Source: Desulfobacteraceae bacterium
GTDB lineage: Bacteria > Desulfobacterota > Syntrophobacteria > BM002
Reading direction: 5' to 3'
DNA: 13,462 nucleotides
NCBI GenBank assembly: GCA_002899795.1
Contig: PPDG01000539.1
Span: forward strand, 1-13,462
Shown in pieces: positions 7,229-13,462 of this stretch; positions within the stretch are counted from its first letter, which is position 1; every line of letters starts with the position of its first letter. The notes beneath the pieces were generated by a model, which made no database searches, was not told the DNA's origin, and was given only the letters and a program-made list of their open reading frames with translations. The translations under genes were made by a program, and so were the position numbers.

Positions 7229-9082
7229 ATGAGTAGATTAGAGAACCAGAAAGCGCTGGAAGGCTGTAGAAAGAAGCTCCAGAAGCAACGCGATCCCAAG
7301 CGGCCTGTTATCTCCCTTTGCGCCGGTTCAGGCTGCGGCGCCTATGGAACAGACGAGGTCAAAGATGCTCTGGAGAAAGAGATTTCTCAAAACGGCCTCA
7401 AGGGGAAGGTGGAAGTAAAGGTTACAGGATGCCACGGGTTTTGCGAAAAAGGCCCGATCATGGTCATTCATCCCGAGGGAACCTTTTATTCCCAAGTCAA
7501 GGCAGAGGACGTCCCTGAGATAGTGGATGAGACCTTCGTTAAAAAAGAACTTGTTGAACGTCTCCTTTACAAAGATCCGGTATCGAAACAGAGGGTCGCC
7601 AAAGAGGCCGATGTCCCCTTCTACAGCCACCAGTACCGTCTCATATTTGGAAACAACGGCTTAATCGATCCCACCAACATTGATGACTACATTGCCATGG
7701 ACGGCTATTCCGCCCTGGCGGCGGCCCTCTTCAACATGTCACCCGAAGAGATTATTGACACCATTAAAAAGTCCGGGCTTAGGGGACGTGGAGGAGGTGG
7801 ATTCCCCACAGGGGTAAAATGGGACTCATGTCGCAAGGCCCACGAAGAGCCGAAATACGTCATGTGCAATGCCGATGAAGGCGATCCCGGGGCTTACATG
7901 GATCGAAGTCTCCTCGAGGGGAACCCCCACAGTGTCCTCGAGGGAATGATTATCGGGGCCTATGCCATAGGCTCTAATGAAGGTTTTATTTACGTCAGAA
8001 ACGAATATCCCCTTGCTGTCAAAAACATAGATATCGCCATTAAACAGGCTGAGGATTATGGCCTTTTGGGTAAGAACATTCTTGGTTCCGGCTTTGACTT
8101 TAAAATCAAAATTAGCCGGGGCGGAGGGGCTTTTGTCTGTGGAGAGTCATCAGCCCTTATGCGTTCGTTGGCTGGTAAAGTAGGTAGGCCAAGAGCTAAG
8201 TATATCCATACTGTGGAAAAGGGCTATCGGGATCTGCCTTCCACCTTAAACAATGTTGAGACCTGGGCCAACGTTCCTTTGATTATCAACAAAGGTGCTG
8301 ACTTCTATTCTTCAATAGGCACGGAAAAAAGCAAAGGAACCAAGATATTTTCCCTGGTGGGCAAGGTAAAAAACACCGGCCTGGTCGAAGTGCCCATGGG
8401 CACCTCTCTCCGGACAATCATATACGACATCGGCGGAGGCATACTCAAAAACAAGAAGTTCAAGGCCGTGCAGACAGGCGGGCCTTCTGGCGGTTGTGTC
8501 CCTGAGCAGCTTCTTGACCTTCCTGTGGACTTCGAAAAGCTCACCCAGGCTGGGGCCATGATGGGTTCGGGAGGCATGATCGTCATGGACCAGGACAACT
8601 GCATGGTGGACGTCGCCAGGTATTTCCTAGAATTTCTCCAGGAGGAGTCTTGCGGCCAATGCGTTCCCTGCAGGGAGGGCATCACCAGGCTCTTTGAAAT
8701 ACTTACCAATATATGTGCAGGCGAGGGAAAAGATGGTGATATAGAGTTGCTGGAGGAACTCGCCAACACGGTTCACAACCTATCTCTTTGCGCCCTGGGT
8801 GGCACCGCCGCCAACCCCGTCTTAACAACCTTGTTGTATTTCAAGGACGAATACTTGGACCACATTTACGATAAGAAGTGCCGGGCAGGAGTTTGCAAAG
8901 GGCTCTTCTACTACGAGATTGACGAAGAGAAATGTAACGGCTGCCACGTCTGCTTCAGAAAGTGTCCCCAGGAAGCCGTTTCCGGCGAAAAGAAAGAGCC
9001 CCATACCATAGACCAGGAAAAATGCATCCACTGCACTATCTGTTACGAGTCGTGCAAGTTTGACGCCATAGTCATAAAATGA
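7229..9082 (+). CDS. NuoF-like NADH-binding, FMN and Fe-S subunit with extra ferredoxin domains
   Basis: A 617-residue flavoprotein that would oxidise or reduce NAD(H) at FMN. Residues 1-110 form a thioredoxin-like [2Fe-2S] domain (C31, C36, C68, C72). The 51-kDa-type core follows: RGRGGGGFPTG (185-195) and ADEGDPGAYMDR (215-226) for NADH/FMN, GGGAFVCGESSAL (298-310), and the N3-type [4Fe-4S] cluster ligands C475, C478, C481 and C521. The C-terminus has two ferredoxin motifs (C569/572/575/579 and C599/602/605/609). This layout (fused 2Fe-2S head, two-cluster tail) is that of HydB/HndC-type subunits from bifurcating complexes, not of complex I. Downstream of the nuoE-like gene by 47 bases and upstream of the HdrA fusion by 24, so all are probably one transcript. 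Confidence 0.94.
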   Translation: MSRLENQKALEGCRKKLQKQRDPKRPVISLCAGSGCGAYGTDEVKDALEKEISQNGLKGKVEVKVTGCHGFCEKGPIMVIHPEGTFYSQVKAEDVPEIVDETFVKKELVERLLYKDPVSKQRVAKEADVPFYSHQYRLIFGNNGLIDPTNIDDYIAMDGYSALAAALFNMSPEEIIDTIKKSGLRGRGGGGFPTGVKWDSCRKAHEEPKYVMCNADEGDPGAYMDRSLLEGNPHSVLEGMIIGAYAIGSNEGFIYVRNEYPLAVKNIDIAIKQAEDYGLLGKNILGSGFDFKIKISRGGGAFVCGESSALMRSLAGKVGRPRAKYIHTVEKGYRDLPSTLNNVETWANVPLIINKGADFYSSIGTEKSKGTKIFSLVGKVKNTGLVEVPMGTSLRTIIYDIGGGILKNKKFKAVQTGGPSGGCVPEQLLDLPVDFEKLTQAGAMMGSGGMIVMDQDNCMVDVARYFLEFLQEESCGQCVPCREGITRLFEILTNICAGEGKDGDIELLEELANTVHNLSLCALGGTAANPVLTTLLYFKDEYLDHIYDKKCRAGVCKGLFYYEIDEEKCNGCHVCFRKCPQEAVSGEKKEPHTIDQEKCIHCTICYESCKFDAIVIK

Positions 9083-9106
9083 CCAGTTTGTAACAAGGAA
9101 TGAAAA

Positions 9107-10432
9107 ATGGTGACCTTTATTCTTAATGGTAGGGAAGTCAAGGCAGAAGAGGGGACAACTATCCTGCAAGTTGCAGAAGCTAACAATATTTACATACCTA
9201 CCCTCTGTAACCATAAGGCTCTTGAACCGGCCGGATTATGCCGTCTGTGCACGGTGGAGCTTTTTGACGGACGACGGAAAAGATTTGTGACCTCATGTAA
9301 CTACCCGGTCTGGACGGGCATGGAGGTCAACACTGACTCCGAAGAGGTCATCCGTCACCGCAAGATGCTCATTGAGTTGCTCTTGGCCCGCTGCCCCAAC
9401 AACGACTACGTCAATCAGCTAGCGGAGCAGTTCGAAGTCGATGCCCCTCGGTTCAAACTGGACGACGACGACTGCATCCTTTGCGGACTATGCGTGCGGG
9501 TGTGCGAGAGGATAGGTGCCAATGCAATAGACTTTTCTGGCCGTGGTACCGAAATGGAGGTGGCGACGCCATTTGAGACTTTAGCAGAAGCATGCGTGGC
9601 CTGCGGTGCCTGCGATTTTATTTGCCCCACCGGCCACATCAAACTCTCCGAAATTACCGACAAAGAGATAAGACCGATATTGTCAGAGTACAATGCTGGC
9701 TTGACCGGGCGCAAGCCCGTCTATGTCCCCTATGCTCAGGCAGTACCCAACATACCTGCCATTGATAGATCCAAGTGCGCCCATTTCCTTACTGGTGGGT
9801 GCAAGATCTGCGCGGATTTCTGCCCCACAGGTGCAATCGACCACTCTCAAGTGGACGAAGAGGTGGAAATCGAGGTGGGCGCCATTGTCTTGGCCACCGG
9901 TTTCAGGCCATTCGATCCCACTCAGTATGACGACTATGGCTATGCCAAGCATCCCAACGTGGTAACCTCGGTGGAGTTCGAGCGCATTCTTTCTTCCTCC
10001 GGACCTTGGCATGGGCATCTGGTGCGGCCTTCAGACGAGAAGGAGCCAAAGAAGATTGCCTGGCTCCAGTGCGTGGGCTCCCGTGACATCAACCACTGTG
10101 ACAACGGCTATTGTTCCGGCGTCTGCTGTATGTACGCGGTCAAAGAAGCGATGATCGCCAAAGAGCATGCCAAAGATGGTCTGGACACCGCCATCTTCTA
10201 CATGGACATGAGGACCTTCGGCAAGGAATTCGAGCAGTATTATAACCGCGCTCAAGAAGACGGAGTCCGTTTTGTGCGCTCGCGTATCCACAGTGTGGAT
10301 CCCGTACCGGCTACCGACAACCTGGTCTTAGGCTATGTGAATGAAGAGGGTGAAGCAGTTAGTGAAGAGTTCGATATGGTGGTGCTCTCCGTGGGCATGG
10401 AGGCTCCCCCTGGGGTTATAGAACTGGCGTAA
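9107..10432 (+). CDS. NuoG-N-like Fe-S module fused to the C-terminal part of HdrA (upstream of an in-frame TAA)
   Basis: 441 residues before a TAA. Residues 1-75 are a complex-I-type [2Fe-2S] domain (C34, C45, C48, C64). The linker HRKMLIELLLARCPNN follows, then two [4Fe-4S] motifs (C123/126/129/133 and C163/166/169/173), as in NuoG and HydA N-termini. From about residue 193 (EYNAGLTGRKPVYVPYAQAVP) the sequence becomes the second half of HdrA's inserted ferredoxin (C224, C232, C235, C239) and then HdrA's flavoprotein domain (VGAIVLATGFRPFDP, WLQCVGSRD, CSGVCCMYAVKEA, DMVVLSVGMEAPPGV). That is exactly the continuation missing from the gene at 6227. The TAA (10430-10432) lies inside this domain, and homologous sequence goes on in frame. 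Without readthrough the flavoprotein domain would lack its last part, so the gene is either interrupted here or wrongly sequenced at one base. Confidence 0.85.
   Translation: MVTFILNGREVKAEEGTTILQVAEANNIYIPTLCNHKALEPAGLCRLCTVELFDGRRKRFVTSCNYPVWTGMEVNTDSEEVIRHRKMLIELLLARCPNNDYVNQLAEQFEVDAPRFKLDDDDCILCGLCVRVCERIGANAIDFSGRGTEMEVATPFETLAEACVACGACDFICPTGHIKLSEITDKEIRPILSEYNAGLTGRKPVYVPYAQAVPNIPAIDRSKCAHFLTGGCKICADFCPTGAIDHSQVDEEVEIEVGAIVLATGFRPFDPTQYDDYGYAKHPNVVTSVEFERILSSSGPWHGHLVRPSDEKEPKKIAWLQCVGSRDINHCDNGYCSGVCCMYAVKEAMIAKEHAKDGLDTAIFYMDMRTFGKEFEQYYNRAQEDGVRFVRSRIHSVDPVPATDNLVLGYVNEEGEAVSEEFDMVVLSVGMEAPPGVIELA
10430..10432 (+). other. In-frame ochre stop inside the HdrA fusion
   Basis: TAA separates PPGVIELA from KVGVDLNHYNF, which in HdrA proteins are contiguous. 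Both sides are in the same frame, so one base substitution (for example AAA, GAA or CAA to TAA) is enough; no frameshift is involved. UAA is not known to encode a 21st amino acid in bacteria. Confidence 0.9.
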
Positions 10433-10435
10433 AAA

Positions 10436-12349
10436 GTGGGCGTGGACCTCAACCACTATAATTTCGCCGCCACCAGTAGTTTCAACCCAGTTGAAACCTC
10501 CAAGCCAGGCATCTACGCCTGTGGTCTCTTGCAGGGACCAAAGGACATCCCGCTCTCGGTAATGGAAGCATCGGCGGCAGCAGGTGCCGCGGCCAGCCGA
10601 CTTGCCGGCTCACGCCACACTCTAATTAAGGAGAAAACCTTCCCCGAGGAGCGTGATGTCAGTGCTGAAGAGCCTCGCATCGGTGTCTTCGTCTGTCACT
10701 GCGGGGTCAACATCAGTAGTGTGGTCCGGGTCCCTGAAGTGGTTGAATACGCCAAAACTCTTCCCAACGTGGTTTTTGTCCAGGACAACCTTTTCTCCTG
10801 CTCCACAGACGCCCAGGCTCAACTGGTAGATATCATCAAGCAGCAAGATCTCAACCGGGTGGTCATATCCGCCTGCTCGCCACGCACCCATGAGCCCCTC
10901 TTTCAGGAAACCCTGCGGAATAGCAGCCTGAACAAGTATCTCTTTGAGCAGGCCAACATCCGGGATCAATGTTCCTGGGTGCATGCCGGCGACCGCGACG
11001 CTGCCACCAACAAAGCCAAAGACTTGGTTCGGATGGCAGTTGCCCGGGCAGCACTCATCGAACCCCTGCCCCTACCCTCAGTGACGGTAAATCCGGCGGC
11101 CATGGTGATTGGCGGTGGTGTGGCCGGAATGACCTGTGCTCGTACTTTAGCCCAGCAGGGCTTCAAGGCACACATCGTGGAGAAAAGTGACAGTTTGGGC
11201 GGTCAAGCTTTAAATCTGAAGAAAACCTGGAAAGGTGAAAACATCCCAAAATTTCTTAAGAATCTTGTCAATGACATCAACCGCGACAAAAACATTGAGG
11301 TTCACCTGAATGGTCAGGTCAAAGAAACCTCCGGCTTCCTTGGCAACTTTAAGACCACAATCAGCATCAATGGCGACGAGAACATCCGCGAAATCGAACA
11401 CGGTGTTACCATCCTCGCCAGCGGAGCCCACCCCATAAAGCCCGATGAGTACTTTTACGGTAAGAGTGATCGAGTTTTCCGCTGGCACGAACTAGATGAG
11501 GCCTGGGACACCGACCTGGTAAAAAATGGTACCAGCGCCGTCTTTATTCAGTGTGTGGGCTCACGAGAGCCGCAAAGGCCACACTGCAGCAAGATCTGTT
11601 GCACCTTCTCGGTACAGAAGGCGTTGGAACTGAAGGAACGCAATCCTGAGATGGACGTCTATATTATCTATCGGGATCTCCGCACCTACGGCGAGAGAGA
11701 GGATCTGTACAAAGAAGCCCGAGCCAAAGGTGTTATTTTCATCCGTTTCAACCCAGAGAACAAACCGGTGGTTGAAGAGACCGAAGAGGGCGGCCTCAAG
11801 GTCACAGTGGTGGATCACGTTCTCCAGCGGCCCATCAGCCTTACGCCTGACTTTATTACCTTGGCCAGCGCCATCGAGACCCGCGGATTGGATGAGTTGG
11901 CTCAGATGTTCAAGGTCCCTGTTAGTCAGGACGGCTTCTTCATGGAAGTCCACATGAAGTTGCGACCCGTTGACTTTGCCACTGACGGTATCTTCGTTTG
12001 CGGCCTGGCTCATTATCCCAAACCAATAGACGAGAGCATCGCCCAGGCTCAGGCGGCCGCTGCTCGTGCCGCCACTATCCTGGCCCAGAAAAAAATCGAG
12101 GTGGAGGGTGTGGTTTCCACCGTGGATCAGAGCCTCTGTCGAGGTTGTGGCGAATGCGTCGAGGCCTGCCCGTACGGCGCCCCTGAACTTGTGGAGATCA
12201 CTGAGGGGGTCCAAGTATCCCAGATTCAAGAAGCGCTTTGCAAGGGGTGTGGCGCTTGTGCCGTGGCCTGCCCAACCGGAGCCGCCGCTATACGCCACTT
12301 CACCGACCATGAAGTGCTCACCATGGTTGAGGCTGCCCTGTGCGAATGA
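10436..12349 (+). CDS. Remainder of HdrA followed by a second HdrA-type domain with C-terminal ferredoxins
   Basis: 637 codons in the same frame as the upstream part; GTG at 10436 is the first possible start but lacks a ribosome site, so this is best read as the continuation of the gene at 9107 (1,080 codons in all). Numbering from 10436, residues 1-60 finish the first HdrA flavoprotein domain (KPGIYACGLLQGPKDIPLSV). A second HdrA begins at about 80 with its N-terminal cluster domain (CHC at 87-89, C122, C147) and then its flavin fold (VIGGGVAG, 224-231). This second copy lacks the inserted ferredoxin and the CAMC motif. The tail holds two [4Fe-4S] ferredoxin motifs (C568/571/574/578 and C602/605/608/612). 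The stop is TGA, directly followed by TGT; see findings. Confidence 0.85.
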   Translation: MGVDLNHYNFAATSSFNPVETSKPGIYACGLLQGPKDIPLSVMEASAAAGAAASRLAGSRHTLIKEKTFPEERDVSAEEPRIGVFVCHCGVNISSVVRVPEVVEYAKTLPNVVFVQDNLFSCSTDAQAQLVDIIKQQDLNRVVISACSPRTHEPLFQETLRNSSLNKYLFEQANIRDQCSWVHAGDRDAATNKAKDLVRMAVARAALIEPLPLPSVTVNPAAMVIGGGVAGMTCARTLAQQGFKAHIVEKSDSLGGQALNLKKTWKGENIPKFLKNLVNDINRDKNIEVHLNGQVKETSGFLGNFKTTISINGDENIREIEHGVTILASGAHPIKPDEYFYGKSDRVFRWHELDEAWDTDLVKNGTSAVFIQCVGSREPQRPHCSKICCTFSVQKALELKERNPEMDVYIIYRDLRTYGEREDLYKEARAKGVIFIRFNPENKPVVEETEEGGLKVTVVDHVLQRPISLTPDFITLASAIETRGLDELAQMFKVPVSQDGFFMEVHMKLRPVDFATDGIFVCGLAHYPKPIDESIAQAQAAAARAATILAQKKIEVEGVVSTVDQSLCRGCGECVEACPYGAPELVEITEGVQVSQIQEALCKGCGACAVACPTGAAAIRHFTDHEVLTMVEAALCE

Positions 12350-12405
12350 TGTCGTCCTGAAGCGGTCAAGAAATGAGAAGACGCTGAGTTGATTTAAGTG
12401 TAGTT

Positions 12406-12572
12406 GAAAATTCGAATATCTAAATTCGAAATTCGAAACAATATCAAATTTTCAAAATTCAAATGACCGAAACCTTTTCTCCTGAGTGTGATATTCCCTG
12501 TTTTGAACATTAGGGAATTTGGATTTCGGATTTGTTTCGGATTTCGTGCTTCGGATTTCGGATTTATTTTCC
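12406..12572. repeat. AT-rich palindromic element inserted between hdrA and mvhD
   Basis: Repeated AATTCGAA-type words on the left (12406-12465) are matched by imperfect inverted TTTCGGATTT-type words on the right (12519-12572). The centre contains a perfect 7-bp pair, ATTCCCT (12493-12499) and AGGGAAT (12512-12518). Base composition differs sharply from both neighbours. Elements of this AATTCGAA/TTCGGATTT kind are frequent in intergenic DNA of environmental bacteria. It interrupts an otherwise compact operon. A small palindrome, GTGAC-GT-GTCAC (12576-12587), follows. No gene is visible between 12350 and 12613. Confidence 0.6.
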
Positions 12573-12613
12573 TTAGTGACGTGTCACAAATAGAAGCTAG
12601 CTGCAAAGGAAAA

Positions 12614-13039
12614 ATGTCCATGGCTGCTGAGTTTGAACCGAAAATTATCGCCTTTTGCTGTAACTGGTGCGCCTATGCCGGCGCAGATCTAGCCGGTGTT
12701 AGTAGGATGCAGTATCCGCACAATATCCGGGTGATTCGGGTAATGTGTTCGAGCCGGATCTCTCCGGACTTCGTCCTCAAGGCCCTTCAGAAGGGGGCCG
12801 ACGGGGTTCTGGTAAGCGGCTGACACATCGGCGACTGCCATTACCTGGATGGTAATGAAAAAGCCAAAAGGATCATCGACATGACCCGTGAACTGCTGGA
12901 CCTCATGGGTATTGACACCGAACGTCTGGCCTTGGAATGGGTTTCATCTGCAGAGGCTGCCCGTTTTGCTGAAATCGTTACTTCTTTTACCCAGAAAATA
13001 AAGGACCTGGGGAAAAATCCCCTGGGAGAAGCCGCATGA
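12614..13039 (+). CDS. MvhD-like [2Fe-2S] electron-transfer protein, selenoprotein (UGA at codon 70)
   Basis: Read through TGA at 12821-12823 this is a 141-residue MvhD/FlpD-family protein, which in known complexes passes electrons from a hydrogenase, formate dehydrogenase or NADH module to HdrA. Typical motifs are FCCNWCAYAGADLAG (14-28), VMCSSRI (43-49), and GADGVLVSG-U-HIGDCHY (61-77), in which Sec70 replaces the usual Cys. Without recoding the protein would end at 69. The start ATG at 12614 has AAGGA upstream; an ATG further up (12488) is in frame but lies in the repeat element and adds non-conserved sequence. The stop codon overlaps the next gene's start (ATGA), a sign of translational coupling. 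Confidence 0.9.
12821..12823 (+). other. Selenocysteine codon (UGA) in mvhD
   Basis: TGA replaces the conserved Cys in the GVLVxGCHxGDCHY motif of MvhD; the family sequence continues in frame for 71 codons. Sec at this site is known in MvhD-type proteins. Confidence 0.92.
12839..12857 (+). promoter_or_regulatory. SECIS hairpin of mvhD
   Basis: CATTACC (12839-12845) and GGTAATG (12851-12857) form a perfect 7-bp stem around the 5-base loop TGGAT. The stem begins 16 bases after the UGA, inside the usual bacterial SECIS distance. The loop carries a GG, as in several SelB-binding loops. Confidence 0.75.
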
Positions 13040-13462
13040 CCATTGAAGACGCTGCCCAAGCCACTCAAACTTACTATTGTCTGGACTGCGGAGTATGCAC
13101 TGGAAGTTGTCCGGTGTCCAGGGTGTCGCCAAGCTTCTCCCCGCGCATCATTGTGGAAAAGGCCCTGCTGGGTCTTGGCGACGAGCTACTCAAGGACCGC
13201 GAACTTTGGTCCTGCCTCACCTGTAGCCGCTGCTTCGAGCGCTGCCCCTCAAGTATTGATTTTCCGGAATTTATGCGCCTCATTAGGGAACAGGCCCTGA
13301 AACTCGGGACCCAACCGGCCTATTCCCATCACGGTATGCTCCAGACCATCATGGAGCTCCAGACCCAGGGGATTAACCAGCGGAAAACCGATTGGGCCAG
13401 AGAAGCAGGTAAGGTGGCGGAAAAAGGTGACACCTTTTTCTTTGTGGGCTGCATGCCCTATT
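13036..13462 (+). CDS. HdrC-HdrB-like iron-sulfur protein (partial, runs off the window)
   Basis: The first 142 residues. They carry two HdrC-type [4Fe-4S] motifs, CLDCGVCTGSCP (C15, C18, C21, C25) and CLTCSRCFERCP (C60, C63, C66, C70), then a helical linker. The visible part ends in FFFVGCMPY, which looks like the start of a CCG (HdrB-type) domain, whose cysteines bind noncubane [4Fe-4S] clusters. The order suggests an HdrD-like fusion of HdrC and HdrB rather than a stand-alone HdrC. In known complexes this unit reduces the disulfide or a related thiol carrier (DsrC-like proteins in sulfate reducers). The ATG overlaps the mvhD stop by four bases (ATGA) and has GGGAG upstream. The C-terminus is outside the window. 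Confidence 0.85.
   Translation, partial: MTIEDAAQATQTYYCLDCGVCTGSCPVSRVSPSFSPRIIVEKALLGLGDELLKDRELWSCLTCSRCFERCPSSIDFPEFMRLIREQALKLGTQPAYSHHGMLQTIMELQTQGINQRKTDWAREAGKVAEKGDTFFFVGCMPY

Noticed and set aside
11561..12310. A 249-codon open frame on the minus strand
   Set aside because: It lies wholly antisense to the conserved HdrA domain and its translation resembles nothing; it is a shadow of the coding strand.
12488..12613. Upstream ATG that would lengthen mvhD by 42 codons
   Set aside because: The extra residues derive from the palindromic repeat; family members start near the ATG at 12614, which has its own ribosome site.
1..13462. CRISPR array, tRNA or rRNA genes
   Set aside because: No regularly spaced direct repeats, cloverleaf with CCA-type end, or rRNA signature was seen; the repeats present are isolated inverted repeats.

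Overview
The window looks like a chromosomal segment from an anaerobic bacterium, most plausibly an uncultured Desulfobacterota (deltaproteobacterial) lineage. This is inferred from gene content: a selenocysteine-using Hdr (heterodisulfide-reductase-like) cluster linked to NuoE/NuoF-type NADH modules, a sigma-54 two-component system, and ADP-forming succinyl-CoA synthetase. No rRNA or other taxonomic marker is present, so the assignment is tentative.

Left half, minus strand (1-5700). A histidine kinase whose N-terminus looks like a Rossmann NAD(P)-binding fold overlaps by 11 bases with a sigma-54-dependent NtrC-type response regulator. Upstream of them lie a 180-bp imperfect palindromic element, a short perfect palindrome, and a clear intrinsic terminator that closes the upstream sucC-sucD operon. 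The spacer between sucC and sucD carries further palindromes. A 92-bp inverted-repeat element lies past the end of the regulator gene.

Middle (5700-6226) is a divergent intergenic region of about 540 bp. It has no convincing gene, one long inverted repeat of CGAGACG units, and a candidate promoter for the plus-strand operon.

Right half, plus strand (6227-13462). A redox operon encodes, in order: a short HdrA-type flavoprotein fragment with an in-frame UGA replacing the last Cys of the CAMC motif (hdrA-N, Sec65); a NuoE-like [2Fe-2S] protein; a NuoF-like NADH/FMN protein with extra ferredoxin domains; a NuoG-N-like module fused to the remainder of an HdrA and then to a second HdrA; an MvhD-like protein with an in-frame UGA (Sec70) followed by a perfect hairpin; and the start of an HdrC/HdrB-like protein that runs off the window. 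The large HdrA fusion is interrupted by one in-frame TAA. A palindromic element sits inside the operon before mvhD.

The main observation is that the first HdrA appears cut in two inside its inserted ferredoxin domain, with nuoE, nuoF and a NuoG-N module lying between the two parts. The whole operon would make an NADH-linked Hdr complex: NuoEF takes electrons from or gives them to NAD(H), HdrA flavin is the likely bifurcation site, MvhD relays electrons, and HdrCB carries the disulfide or other terminal site. The functional coupling is inference from family knowledge; the domain order, recoded UGA codons and interrupting TAA are read directly from the sequence.
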